Assembly: GCF_900167095.1 (NCBI RefSeq)
Contig: NZ_FUXG01000017.1
Location: forward strand, 1-59,239
Length of the DNA stretch: 59,239 nucleotides
From: Oceanospirillum multiglobuliferum
GTDB lineage: Bacteria; Pseudomonadota; Gammaproteobacteria; Pseudomonadales; Halomonadaceae
Direction: 5' to 3'
Numbering within the stretch: position 1 is the first letter of the stretch; each line of letters starts with the position of its first letter. The notes beneath the pieces are model-generated. The model ran no database searches. It saw only the letters and a program-made list of their open reading frames with translations, and was not told the origin of the DNA. Shown in pieces: positions 29,210 to 38,857 of the stretch. The position numbers were made by a program, and so were the translations under genes.

Positions 29210-30406
29210 CTAAAGCTGAATCGCTTGATTGATTGCGAAACCTAGCCGCTCAATATTATTCGCATTGATACCCGCAACATTGATACGACCAGTATCAACG
29301 GCATAGATGCCATGCTGCTCGCGTAGGAAAAGCACCTCTTCCTTGCTTAAACCTGAATATGAGAACATGCCTTTTTGCTCAGCAATAAAGCTGAAGTCTC
29401 TGCTACAGTTGATCTCTTTTAGATGCTTAACCAGTGTCGTACGCATTAAACGAATACGGTCACGCATCTCTGCTAATTCAGCCTCCCACTGCTGGCGCAA
29501 GGTATTGTCAGATAATATAGTGCATACAATTGCTGCACCATGAGCGGGAGGATTTGAGTAGTTCGCTCTAATACAGTTGGCCACTTGGCTCATGGTTTTT
29601 TGATTGGCTTCTGATGTCTCAGTTATAACACTTAACGCACCTACGCGTTCGTTATATAGGCCAAAATTCTTTGAGCAAGAGGTAGTAATCAAAGCCTCTG
29701 GACATTGCTCAACCAATAAACGCAGACCTTGTACGTCTTCTTCTAAGCCTTCGCCAAAGCCCTGATAAGCACAGTCAATTAAAGGAACAACACCACGCTC
29801 AGCAACTGCTTTGCTAATTTGTTGCCACTGGCTAAAGCTTGGGTCAATCCCAGTAGGATTGTGGCAGCTTGCATGCAATAGAATAACATCGCCAGCAGTC
29901 ATCTGGGTTATACAGGCTAACATTTGGTCTATTGCTAGAGCGTTACGCTGAGCATCGTAATAAGGGTAAGTACGTACCTCTACACCTGAGCCTGCAAAAA
30001 CATGAAAGTGGTTAGACCAGGTAGGGTCGCTAACCCAGATCTTGGCTTCAGGTTTAACCGCGTTGATTAGATCACCTGCAACTCGTAGTGCACCTGTGCC
30101 TCCTGGTGTTTGAGCGGTAGCGATACGTCCGGAACCAATAAGCGGATGATTTTCACCTAACATCAGTTTTTGTAATAAAGGAGCCAGCTCTGGTGATCCC
30201 GTTGCGCCAATATAGCCTTTGCTGAGTTCATGGGCCAGTAAGTATGATTCAGCTTGTTTAACAACCTTTAATATTGGCGTGTTACCTGTGTCATCTTTGT
30301 AGACACCAACCCCTAAGTCGATTTTGTTTGGATTAGGGTCGTTTTTAAAGGCTACCATTAAAGCCAATAGTGCATCGCCCGGAATCGCTTTAACTTGCTC
30401 AAACAT
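29210..30406 (-). CDS. Aromatic/aspartate aminotransferase (class I, PLP)
   Basis: Transfers amino groups between aspartate or aromatic amino acids and 2-oxoglutarate. Fold type I marks are LHASCHNPTGIDP, DCAYQGFGEG and SCSKNFGLYNERVG, where the Lys binds PLP. 398 residues starting MFEQVKAIPGD, as in E. coli AspC/TyrB. Sequence alone does not decide between aspC and tyrB. A single leftward gene; the 431 bp before it are shared with the next sensor gene. Confidence 0.9.
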   Translation of the reverse strand: MFEQVKAIPGDALLALMVAFKNDPNPNKIDLGVGVYKDDTGNTPILKVVKQAESYLLAHELSKGYIGATGSPELAPLLQKLMLGENHPLIGSGRIATAQTPGGTGALRVAGDLINAVKPEAKIWVSDPTWSNHFHVFAGSGVEVRTYPYYDAQRNALAIDQMLACITQMTAGDVILLHASCHNPTGIDPSFSQWQQISKAVAERGVVPLIDCAYQGFGEGLEEDVQGLRLLVEQCPEALITTSCSKNFGLYNERVGALSVITETSEANQKTMSQVANCIRANYSNPPAHGAAIVCTILSDNTLRQQWEAELAEMRDRIRLMRTTLVKHLKEINCSRDFSFIAEQKGMFSYSGLSKEEVLFLREQHGIYAVDTGRINVAGINANNIERLGFAINQAIQL

Positions 30407-30837
30407 GATGCATCTGCTCCTGTTAATAAAATCAAATGCGCGCTTTTCGCCACAAAATAGTGCTCAATACTAGCCCTAATTGAGGCAGCTAAACCTAAAA
30501 ATTAAGTGTTAACGGCTTGAATGAAGAGAGTTTGTCTGTAAATAAAATCTGACAGGTGGTGAATGGCTTGATTATTGCTGCTTTCAAAGAGGATGGCTGT
30601 AATTAAACTGATACAACTATGAATAAGAAAAACTCAGCTAAGACGATGAGTACTAGCTCACAAAACCTGAATTAAAGTGATATTCGTAATACATTGATAA
30701 TCCCATACATTGATTTAGGTCTGTACTTCTTTATAGGCACTGTTGTTAGACTGATGGTCAACAATAAAAGGCATGGATATTGCGCATTGCTCAGGGATGA
30801 TCTTACTGCATATTAAGATTAGGGCGGCTACTGAACA
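30407..30837. other. 431-bp divergent intergenic region, no gene seen
   Basis: Lies between the leftward aminotransferase and the rightward GGDEF-EAL sensor. AT-rich, with stop codons in all frames and no ORF with a ribosome site, no tRNA and no strong hairpin. It must carry both promoters, but I could not single one out. Confidence 0.5.
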
Positions 30838-33800
30838 ATGAAATTACAGTACAAGCTTTACATCGGCTTAACAGCCATTTTAGGTATTTTACTGATTATA
30901 GGTGGCTTGATTTTGGCTCAGGAGGGTCAGAAACGCGAAGCAACCGAACGCTTAATGACATTGTATAGGCCAGCTCAAGCATCCGCCGAAGGTTTGGTGA
31001 CGGCTTTTTCACAGTTTAACTCAGGAGTTACTTCTGGTTTAAACCCGAGTGTTGACGACCCGAGCAAGGTAATGGTTCAGTCGATACAGCTTTTCAATGA
31101 GCATCTAGGCCAACTATCTTCTCTGACACAACTTATACCCTTTAAACAAAGTTTCTCTATTGAGGCTATTGATCAACAGTTTGATGAGGTCTCATTTTTG
31201 GGGCTATCGGTTGTTAACCAATATCGAGAGCTAATACAACAGCAACGTGTTTTAGAAGGCCAAGTCGAGTCTCTAATTGCGCAGTTGGGTAGCGTGTCTG
31301 GTCAGCGTTACCCAGATACCTTATTAATGCAGCGTGATTTACTTAAGCTGAGCTTGTTCATTGCTTCACCTTTGCATCGTTCAGAATTGTATGACGCAAA
31401 TCGTTTATTGCAGTTAGAAAATCAATTGGTGAGGCGTATTAAGGCTATTCAAGCAGATTCTGAGCTGAGCTACCTACTTGATATGACAGAAATGGGGTAT
31501 GGGCTTGGTGAAGTACGCACACTTTATGCGCGTATTATTAATGTATTCAACACCTTCTATGTGAAGCGTAATCAATACGAGCAGGCACAGCAGAGGATGC
31601 AACAGCTATTAGAGGCAGCCAATAAGGTTGTAAATAGCAATGGTGCTCAGGCATTAAACCAGTTGCAGGCGATTACAAAAAATAGCACTCATATTGAATA
31701 TGTACTGATTCCCTTGGGGATTATTATTGCTGGGTTGTTGGCCTATCAAACTGCATCAAGAATTCGAAAGCCGTTAGAGCAGCTATTAGAGGCGACACGT
31801 TTTGCACAGCAAGGTGATTTCTCGTACCGAATTGAAATAGAGTCTTCCGATGAAGTCGCCCGCTTAGCGCATCATTTTAATGAGATGATGGATAGGCTTG
31901 GCTCGATTACAGTTTCTAGAAGCTACTTGCAGCAAGTACTTGATACAGTCTTGCATGCGGTTATCGTTGTGGATGATGACTTCAAAATGAAGTTTATTAA
32001 TACGACAGCAGCCACTTATTTTCCTAATAAGGCTCAGGTTGGTGCTTCTATTTTTAACTGTAGAACTGACGAAGGCGCTTTCTTACTAAATGAGCCAGAT
32101 CGTTGTTTATTAAGAGAAAAAGGAGAGCTTTTAGGTTTAGAGAAACCAATACGTTTAGTGTCTGGTCAGCGGCTTATAGTGGCAATGAATGTGGCACGTT
32201 TGTCATTGAATGAAAGCCAGCATTGGGTCATTACGTTGCACGATATTACGGCAATTAAAAATGCTCAGCGTAGCCTAAATCTGTATGCCAAGATATTTGA
32301 AACCTCTAATGATGCCATTGTGATTTCAAATAAACACAACGTGATCGAGCAGGTAAACCCTGCCTTTACACAAATTACGGGTTATAGCGCAGATGACGTG
32401 GTCAATCAGAACCCTAATATACTCAGTTCAGGTAAGCAGGATCGAGACTTTTACAAGAAAATGTGGGGCGAGCTGCTGATGTATGGACGTTGGCAGGGGG
32501 AGATATGGAATCGTAGAAAATCTGGTGAAGCTTATGCTGAATGGTTATCTATAGTCGCTATTCATAATGAATATGGCTTGATTGAGCGTTTTGTAGGTGT
32601 CTTCAGTGATATTACTCAGCGTAAGGAAGCAGAACAGTTAATCCATCGTCAGGCTAATTATGATGCTCTAACAGAACTACCCAATCGACGCCTTTTTTGG
32701 GATCGACTGGCTCAGGCGCTTTTACAGTCAGATGCTTCTCAACAGGGCGTGGCGCTACTGTATGTTGATTTAGATGGCTTTAAACCCGTAAATGACACCT
32801 ATGGTCATGAGTATGGTGATTTGCTACTGAAGCATGTAGCCGATAATTTGAAGGCATTGGTCAAAAATACTGACACGGTGGCACGTTTGGGTGGTGATGA
32901 GTTTGCGATCCTACTACCTGCATTTGATCGGGACAAGTTAGAAGGGCTGGCAGGTAAAATTGTCCATGATTTAATGCAGCCAATAGAGATTAAAGGTAAG
33001 CAGATCTATATTGGTGCAAGCGTTGGTATTAGTACTTATCCTGATATTGCGCAAAGCCAAGAGCAACTGATACATCAAGCTGACTCGGCAATGTACTACG
33101 TGAAGGCGGCCAATAAAAATAACTATGCTGTTTATGATGAGCAGATGGAATTACTTGCTAGCCAACGGATGCAGCTAGAACAAGACCTTAATAGCGCCGT
33201 TGATAATCAACAGCTTGAGGTTATTTTTCAGCCTATGTTTGATGTGAAAAGTAATCGTATTGTTTGTGCGGAGGCACTATTACGCTGGCAGCATCCAGAA
33301 AAAGGCCAAATCATGCCGGATGTTTTTATCCCAATAGCTGAAGAAAGTGGCTTGATTCAGCACATTGGTCACTGGGTATTGAGAGAGGTTTGTAGGCTGG
33401 CGGTATTACAGATGTCAGAGGTTGGCTTTGTAAAGGTTGCAGTCAACATCTCACCGAAGCAGTTTATGCAGCCTGATTTTGTTTCTGGTTTAGCGCAGAT
33501 ATTGAACGAAACAGGATTCCCCGCAGAATACTTGGAGCTTGAAATTACAGAGCGCTTGATCTTTGATGAGCTAGCAGCTACTTCTGTTGTGATGCAAAAA
33601 CTTGCTGATTTAGGGGTGAGTATTGCCATTGATGATTTCGGAATTGGCTATGCGACCTTGAATGATCTTAAGCGCTTCCCTGTTAAAGAGCTAAAGTTTG
33701 ACCGTAGTTTTATCAAAGAGATTCGTCGAAGCCACGACGATCAAACAATGATTAGAGCCTTAGCAGATATGGCACACCAGATGGGGATGAAAGTTGTTGC

Positions 33801-33966
33801 CGAGGGTGTAGAAGATTTGCCAAGCCTTGATTTACTTAAAGCAGCAGGTTGTGATTTGGTTCAAGGCTTTGTCTATCACGAAGCGATGAGCATGACCTCT
33901 TTGGTGCGGTTGCTTGATCAGCAAAATACGCAGCCCAATAGTAACAACAAGTATCCCAGTGCTTAA
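30838..33966 (+). CDS. Membrane sensor with HAMP, two PAS, GGDEF and EAL
   Basis: A 1042-residue c-di-GMP protein. A membrane helix (about 7-27) is followed by a helical periplasmic domain (about 28-285) without known ligand motif, a second helix (about 288-306), HAMP (about 307-360), PAS1 (about 365-475), PAS2 (about 482-600), GGDEF (about 612-770) and EAL (about 785-1025). Both catalytic motifs are intact: GGDEF 685-689, EAL 812-814, with NISPKQF, EITERL, DDFGIGYA and AEGVED. It could be bifunctional. Single gene with its own terminator, beside the ODP/receptor block. Confidence 0.92.
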   Translation: MKLQYKLYIGLTAILGILLIIGGLILAQEGQKREATERLMTLYRPAQASAEGLVTAFSQFNSGVTSGLNPSVDDPSKVMVQSIQLFNEHLGQLSSLTQLIPFKQSFSIEAIDQQFDEVSFLGLSVVNQYRELIQQQRVLEGQVESLIAQLGSVSGQRYPDTLLMQRDLLKLSLFIASPLHRSELYDANRLLQLENQLVRRIKAIQADSELSYLLDMTEMGYGLGEVRTLYARIINVFNTFYVKRNQYEQAQQRMQQLLEAANKVVNSNGAQALNQLQAITKNSTHIEYVLIPLGIIIAGLLAYQTASRIRKPLEQLLEATRFAQQGDFSYRIEIESSDEVARLAHHFNEMMDRLGSITVSRSYLQQVLDTVLHAVIVVDDDFKMKFINTTAATYFPNKAQVGASIFNCRTDEGAFLLNEPDRCLLREKGELLGLEKPIRLVSGQRLIVAMNVARLSLNESQHWVITLHDITAIKNAQRSLNLYAKIFETSNDAIVISNKHNVIEQVNPAFTQITGYSADDVVNQNPNILSSGKQDRDFYKKMWGELLMYGRWQGEIWNRRKSGEAYAEWLSIVAIHNEYGLIERFVGVFSDITQRKEAEQLIHRQANYDALTELPNRRLFWDRLAQALLQSDASQQGVALLYVDLDGFKPVNDTYGHEYGDLLLKHVADNLKALVKNTDTVARLGGDEFAILLPAFDRDKLEGLAGKIVHDLMQPIEIKGKQIYIGASVGISTYPDIAQSQEQLIHQADSAMYYVKAANKNNYAVYDEQMELLASQRMQLEQDLNSAVDNQQLEVIFQPMFDVKSNRIVCAEALLRWQHPEKGQIMPDVFIPIAEESGLIQHIGHWVLREVCRLAVLQMSEVGFVKVAVNISPKQFMQPDFVSGLAQILNETGFPAEYLELEITERLIFDELAATSVVMQKLADLGVSIAIDDFGIGYATLNDLKRFPVKELKFDRSFIKEIRRSHDDQTMIRALADMAHQMGMKVVAEGVEDLPSLDLLKAAGCDLVQGFVYHEAMSMTSLVRLLDQQNTQPNSNNKYPSA

Positions 33967-33981
33967 TGAGCACTTAAAATG

Positions 33982-34011
33982 ATTAAGCCCACAGATGTGG
34001 GCTTAATTTTA
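33982..34011. terminator. Terminator between convergent genes
   Basis: Perfect 11-bp stem ATTAAGCCCAC / GTGGGCTTAAT with an AGAT loop followed by TTTTA on the + strand. It probably ends the GGDEF-EAL sensor mRNA and perhaps the leftward ODP operon too. Confidence 0.85.
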
Positions 34012-34040
34012 TAGCTTATACACAATATGGATTTTGTGGA

Positions 34041-34784
34041 TTATCTGGCTGATACGCCAGTTCCTACCTCTAGCTCATCTAGCCAATCTAAGAAACGCTG
34101 TACATCTCGACCCTTGAATATCGCTCCATGCTGTGGTGCTAAATACTCAATTTCGAGCTGGCGTACACGACGTACCCAGTCTTTTTTGGCACGATTTGAT
34201 GGCATCCAACGCTGATGGAATAGACGCATTTTATCCACATGGGCATCAAAGTCTTCAACAAATAAAGGTGCATTGTCAGGCAGCAATGCAGCACCAATAT
34301 CTCCACTCATCAAAATCTTGGCTTGTGGGTCATAGACACTGAAATTACCAGAAGAGTGCATATAGTGTGCAGGAATAAACTGTAGCTCAACTTCATCTAA
34401 ACGAATACTTTTGCCTTCGTCTGGCAATGGATTATAACGAATGCTGTTACAGCCGAAATGACGTAGAAAGCCTTCCCATAACCAAGGGGCATATAGTTCA
34501 GCATGAGGCAGTGTTTTATCCCATAAACCAAGAGAGGAGATAATGTCAGGGTCTTGGTGTGAGGCAAACAGATGGGTAATCTGGTTAATCGGGACATGAT
34601 GTACAACCGCCGCTAACATAGCGGAGAATAGCTCAATACCACCCGGATCTAGCATGATCGCATGATTGGTGGTTTTGATCATATATTGGTTGGTATCAAT
34701 GATCTTGCTTGGACGCTCTTCATCTCGACCAAACACCAGCCATTCATGGCTGCGACTTTCATGTAGTTTGACAACTTTCATCAT
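34041..34784 (-). CDS. ODP-type di-iron metallo-beta-lactamase-fold sensor protein
   Basis: A 247-residue cytoplasmic protein of the metallo-beta-lactamase fold, without the flavodoxin domain of FprA flavodiiron enzymes. The likely di-iron ligands are all present: His76, Asp78, Asp80 (HQDPD), His143 (AHYMHSSGNF), Asp162 (SGDIG) and His219 (PQHG). HxDxD in place of the hydrolase HxHxDH fits the oxygen-binding di-iron protein (ODP) group, of which a Treponema member feeds chemotaxis. It lies 35-36 bp behind the mini-receptor gene on the same strand, most likely one operon. The role in oxygen or iron sensing is inference; nitric oxide or peroxide are alternatives. Confidence 0.78.
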   Translation of the reverse strand: MMKVVKLHESRSHEWLVFGRDEERPSKIIDTNQYMIKTTNHAIMLDPGGIELFSAMLAAVVHHVPINQITHLFASHQDPDIISSLGLWDKTLPHAELYAPWLWEGFLRHFGCNSIRYNPLPDEGKSIRLDEVELQFIPAHYMHSSGNFSVYDPQAKILMSGDIGAALLPDNAPLFVEDFDAHVDKMRLFHQRWMPSNRAKKDWVRRVRQLEIEYLAPQHGAIFKGRDVQRFLDWLDELEVGTGVSAR

Positions 34785-34819
34785 TCGTATCCGTGCTGCT
34801 GAATAGTTTGCTTGTCCGA

Positions 34820-35428
34820 TTAACGCTCAAGAGAGCGGCGGCATTTGCTGGCAATATGTTTAATGCGGTTAGCGGCTTTTTCGAGCTTGATCACAATCCC
34901 CTCTAGGCTAGCTTGGTAGCTGTCAGCCGCAGTTGCAGCCTCTAATCTTGAGGTTGCTGTTACCACGTTGGCGGCAAGCATGCGGGATTCAATTTCATCT
35001 AATAACTCAAATAATTTGCGCATGTGCCGGCGTAGTTGCATCGCTTGTTGATGATGAGTGTTGGATGCCTCGGCAGCAATAGTATCAATGGTATCGCCAT
35101 AGGGGGCTAAGCTGGCTTTTTGTTGTGCGCGCTTAAAACGATTGTGTGCATCCGAGCTGTGCAGCTCAGCAAGTGAGGTGCGCGACAACACTAGGGCTTC
35201 ACGGTTGATCTCTTTTACAAGCCAAATGGTGTCATTGGCTAGCTCAACCATAAAGTCTGTGATGGGTTTGAAGGTTCTAACATTGTCTCCCGCTCTTGCT
35301 ACTAATGCTTTGGCATTCATGGCTTCAAGAGAAATGTTCTTAGCTTCCGTTAATACAACGCTCAATTCAGCTGCTACTGTGGCGGCATTGATAAAGAAGT
35401 GAGCGCTATTCTTTCTATTTGAGTGCAT
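34820..35428 (-). CDS. Soluble chemoreceptor-tip-like protein
   Basis: A 202-residue helical protein with no membrane segment, HAMP or Cache domain. A stretch near the N-terminus (about 28-67) resembles the receptor hairpin tip: EAMNAKALVARAGDNVRTF here against [19 protein letters not shown] in the neighbouring receptor, and about 13 of 33 positions agree without gaps over the tip. The rest is long amphipathic helix, as in a short four-helix bundle. ATG 35428 is chosen; a TTG at 35437 is in frame. Co-oriented with and just upstream of the ODP gene, so it may carry the ODP signal to CheA/CheW or to another array component (inference). Confidence 0.65.
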   Translation of the reverse strand: MHSNRKNSAHFFINAATVAAELSVVLTEAKNISLEAMNAKALVARAGDNVRTFKPITDFMVELANDTIWLVKEINREALVLSRTSLAELHSSDAHNRFKRAQQKASLAPYGDTIDTIAAEASNTHHQQAMQLRRHMRKLFELLDEIESRMLAANVVTATSRLEAATAADSYQASLEGIVIKLEKAANRIKHIASKCRRSLER

Positions 35429-35437
35429 CCTGAACAA

Positions 35438-35778
35438 CCATTCTGTTGTTGCTGAGAAATATCCTGTTGCGCTTAATTATGGTGAGCTGTCGGTCAGATG
35501 ACAACTTTTACCTGTGCGAAAGCCTCTTTTATTTATGCTATCCGTAAGATGTTCTTTTTAAATAAGCAACATTGGTTTATCTGGTCTATTTTAGAAGCTG
35601 TATTAGAGGAAAACACTCAATAGAAATAAAAACTCTATTGATTAGTTTTTATTGCACGACGAAAGTATTATTCTTCAACTAAGGTCTGGTGTCGCGTTGC
35701 CTCATCAGAGAAAAATAATAAACCGCTCGAAGTAAAATACCCTTGCTTTGATGCTGACGGCCAAAAGCTGTTGAGGTC
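35438..35778. other. 341-bp divergent intergenic region
   Basis: Separates the leftward mini-receptor/ODP operon from the rightward chemoreceptor and should hold both promoters. It contains the inverted repeat CAATAG...CTATTG near 35617-35640 and no ORF. TAAAATAC near 35731 followed by GCTGACGG is only a poor match to a flagellar sigma-28 promoter. Confidence 0.45.
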
Positions 35779-37716
35779 ATGATGTCGAATCAAACTTTTG
35801 CGTTAGGTAGCAAGTTGCTACGCCCTGTAATTATCACAACGGTTGTCTTGGCCGTGGTGCAGACATTACTTTTTGTTTCTCTGACTCGGTCAGGTGGCCA
35901 TAATTTGGTACAAGAAGTTAGTGCTAAGTTAAGTGCAGAAAATGGAAAAGTTTCAACAGAATTGAGTCATGCCAGTGATCGCGTAAACAGCCGTATCAAT
36001 GAAATGGCTGAAGGCGTATCGGTTAAACTGGCTGCAAATCTTAAACAGCAGCTCGATCAAGAGAAAATGGCAACGGTAAAGTTGCTTGAAAACTCATTAT
36101 TAGACACCTCACGCAATATGGCTGTGCTGCTGGCAGCCGTAGCTCCTCAAGCAATCTGGGATCGAGATACACCACAGCTTACTCAGTATGTAAAGATGGC
36201 GCATGAAAGTGGACATGTGGTTTTTGCCGGTTATTACGATAGCTTTGGCAAGCGCATGACCCGATACCTAGATCGTAAGAACGAACTCGTTAAAGAACTT
36301 ATGGCACAAGGTGGCGAAGGTGCTGCACTTGATCGTGTGATTGCCGCGGCAAAAAGTCATCCCCGTGTGATGTTAATTGAGCAGCCTATTAGCCCAAGCG
36401 GCGCTGAGATTGGCCGTTTTGTGCTGGGCGTTAGCCGTGATACGGTAATATCTAATACTGAAAAAATGGAGTCAGGCTTTAATACGCTGACGAAAAACAG
36501 CATTGACTCAGTTAAAACCAGTTTGACTGAAGGTGCTAGTAAAACCGTTGCTGACCTGCAAACCCGTTTAGATGCTATTCAGTCTCACAATGATGGCGCA
36601 CGCCAAGCCACTGAGAATCATATTGAAAATGCTTCAACCGATATGGTTGAACAGATGACTATAGTATCTCTGGTCAGTGCTCTAGTCTTAACCGTTGTAT
36701 TAGTATTTGTTTTATCGGTTCGTATTTTGAACCGTGTGAATATCTTAACGGATGCATTGTCTGATCTATCAGAGGGTGAGGGTGACCTGACGCGTCGTAT
36801 CAGTGTGAAAGGTAGTGATGAAATCGCTTTAATGGCGGAGAAAGTGAATCACTTTGTACATGCCATTCAAGTAATTGTTGGCGATGTGCAATCTGTTGCT
36901 AAGCATACAACGGGGGTAGTTGATGCGATGCATCACAGTAATTTACAAGCCTCAGATGCTTCTAGCCGCCAGCAACAGGCCGTTGAACTGGCAACTGCCG
37001 CAGTGGCTCATATTGCCGATAGTGTTGCCGAAGTTGGTAGCAGTATTACGCATACCCTGCAAAATGTGGACAAGATTCGTACCGAAACAGGTCAAAGCGC
37101 TTCTATTTCTAGGCAAGTGCGTCACGATATTGAAGCCTTAGTAAAAGATGTGCAAACAACAGCAGAGGTGATCAATACCTTAGCAAGCCAAAGTGATCAA
37201 ATTGGCGATGTTTTGGACATGATCAAAGCCATTGCTGAACAAACCAATTTACTGGCATTGAATGCTGCAATTGAGGCGGCACGAGCAGGTGAAAGTGGTC
37301 GAGGCTTTGCTGTAGTTGCGGATGAGGTCAGAACTTTAGCGAGTAGAACTCAGCAATCAACAGAAGAGATTGAGTTGAAAATTGATCAATTACAAGCAGG
37401 GGCTAAGCAAGCAGTACAGGCTATTAATGATGCCGGAGAGATGGCGAAGCGCAGTATTGCAGCTATTCGTCAGTCAGATGAGCGCCTTGCTAATGTAAAT
37501 GAGTCAGTTGCAGACCTACACGCGATGTCGAGTGATATGACGCGGATGACACAAGAGCAAGCACAGCGTACAGAGAGTATGACTGCAAGCTTAGAGCAAA
37601 TTTTTACCGAGTCTCATATTACCTCGGATGCGGTAGGTAAAGCTGCTCAAACTAGCCAAACTTTAGAACAGCTTGCCCATGAGTTAGGCCAGAAAGTAGG
37701 TCGCTTTAAAGTTTAG
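35779..37716 (+). CDS. Methyl-accepting chemotaxis protein
   Basis: Transmembrane chemoreceptor of 645 residues: membrane helix (about 15-35), helical/Cache-like periplasmic domain (about 36-298) with a [19 protein letters not shown] core, second helix (about 299-322), HAMP (about 323-377) and a cytoplasmic coiled-coil. The tip (about 485-524) has the invariant [19 protein letters not shown] and [12 protein letters not shown]. It ends GRFKV with no CheR-docking pentapeptide. Ligand unknown. Its start is about 350 bp from the divergent mini-receptor gene; a strong terminator follows. Confidence 0.95.
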   Translation: MMSNQTFALGSKLLRPVIITTVVLAVVQTLLFVSLTRSGGHNLVQEVSAKLSAENGKVSTELSHASDRVNSRINEMAEGVSVKLAANLKQQLDQEKMATVKLLENSLLDTSRNMAVLLAAVAPQAIWDRDTPQLTQYVKMAHESGHVVFAGYYDSFGKRMTRYLDRKNELVKELMAQGGEGAALDRVIAAAKSHPRVMLIEQPISPSGAEIGRFVLGVSRDTVISNTEKMESGFNTLTKNSIDSVKTSLTEGASKTVADLQTRLDAIQSHNDGARQATENHIENASTDMVEQMTIVSLVSALVLTVVLVFVLSVRILNRVNILTDALSDLSEGEGDLTRRISVKGSDEIALMAEKVNHFVHAIQVIVGDVQSVAKHTTGVVDAMHHSNLQASDASSRQQQAVELATAAVAHIADSVAEVGSSITHTLQNVDKIRTETGQSASISRQVRHDIEALVKDVQTTAEVINTLASQSDQIGDVLDMIKAIAEQTNLLALNAAIEAARAGESGRGFAVVADEVRTLASRTQQSTEEIELKIDQLQAGAKQAVQAINDAGEMAKRSIAAIRQSDERLANVNESVADLHAMSSDMTRMTQEQAQRTESMTASLEQIFTESHITSDAVGKAAQTSQTLEQLAHELGQKVGRFKV

Positions 37717-37745
37717 AGTAAGTCTGATAATAGATCTGTGGTTTG

Positions 37746-37784
37746 AGCCCCGTTGTTGATTAAGACCAACAACGGGGCTTTTAT
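37746..37784 (+). terminator. Terminator after the chemoreceptor gene
   Basis: A 13-bp stem AGCCCCGTTGTTG / CAACAACGGGGCT followed by TTTATTTT. It lies between the convergent chemoreceptor and pseI stops. Confidence 0.88.
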
Positions 37785-37798
37785 TTTGGCTTTAAAGC

Positions 37799-38857
37799 TT
37801 AGTTTTCTATCAGGTCTAAATTGACAGGGCTGTTAGTTTCGATATTGGCACAGACTCTTTTGCCTATCAGTTGATCAAGGTATTTAGGTGCAGCGCCATA
37901 CCCTGGGCGTACACTGCGAATATGATGCGGCTGAATGATTTCACCTGCTTTCAATGCTGCCACAAAATAGAGCGAGCGTCTGAACTGTACGTTGCCGACT
38001 TCACTTGATTTGCGCCCATAATCCACTTGTCCCAAAGCTTGCCAAGCTGTTTTGCTATTCTGGCAAAGTGCTTTTAACTCAGCAGGCTCTAAAGAGAAAC
38101 TGTCGTCAGGGCCTCCGCCATTACGGTCAAGCGTGAAGTGCTTTTCTATAATAGAGGCTCCAAGAGCAACGCTGGTAATTGCAGTGGTGTTATCAAGAGT
38201 ATGATCGGATAAGCCTGTGACCAAACCAAACTGCTTGATCATGTCAGGAATGGTACGCAAATTGTAGTCTTCTGCGGGTGCCGGATAACCGCTGACGCAA
38301 TGCAATATTGCTAGCTCCTGACAGCCTGCGCTTTTAGCCGTGTCTACTGCCTCCGCAATTTCCTCTAAGTTTGCCATACCTGTGGAGATGATCATGGGTT
38401 TGCCCGTTTGCGCAACGTAGCGAATCAAGGGTAGGTCAATCGCCTCAAAACTGGCTATTTTATACGCGGGCGCATTAAGATCTTCTAGCAGATCAACCGC
38501 TGTGTGATCAAAGGGCGAGCTAAACATTGTGATGCCTAGTTTAGCCGCATGGTCAAACAGGGGCTTGTGCCAATCCCAAGGTGTGTGTGCTTCTTGATAA
38601 AGCTCATATAGGCTGCGGCCATCCCAAAGCCCACCTTCAATTTTGAACTCAGGTCGATCACAATTTAACGTGATGGTATCGGCAGTGTAGGTTTGCAATT
38701 TAACGGCATCCGCGCCTGCGAGTTTGGCTTGCTCAATAATTTTAAAAGCGGTTTCGATAGAGCCGTTATGATTGGCGGATAGTTCTGCGATGACATAAGG
38801 CGTATCTGCCGCTGAAATACGTCGATTGGCGATGGTAATTGCAGGCTGCTTAGACAT
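37799..38857 (-). CDS. pseI: Pseudaminic acid synthase
   Basis: Condenses 2,4-diacetamido-2,4,6-trideoxy-L-altrose with phosphoenolpyruvate to pseudaminic acid, the sugar that decorates flagellin. The NeuB barrel shows AELSANHNGS, SSPFDHTAVD and IEKHFTLDR (metal-ligand region); a SAF antifreeze-like domain (about 290-350) ends the 352 residues. The start ATG shares a base with the pseH stop, which decides against the longer frame beginning at 38920. Last gene of the leftward pseG-pseH-pseI group. Confidence 0.92.
   Translation of the reverse strand: MSKQPAITIANRRISAADTPYVIAELSANHNGSIETAFKIIEQAKLAGADAVKLQTYTADTITLNCDRPEFKIEGGLWDGRSLYELYQEAHTPWDWHKPLFDHAAKLGITMFSSPFDHTAVDLLEDLNAPAYKIASFEAIDLPLIRYVAQTGKPMIISTGMANLEEIAEAVDTAKSAGCQELAILHCVSGYPAPAEDYNLRTIPDMIKQFGLVTGLSDHTLDNTTAITSVALGASIIEKHFTLDRNGGGPDDSFSLEPAELKALCQNSKTAWQALGQVDYGRKSSEVGNVQFRRSLYFVAALKAGEIIQPHHIRSVRPGYGAAPKYLDQLIGKRVCANIETNSPVNLDLIEN

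Noticed and set aside
35728-35762. Sigma-28 promoter before the chemoreceptor
   Set aside because: TAAAATAC and GCTGACGG fit the consensus poorly and the spacing is one base off.
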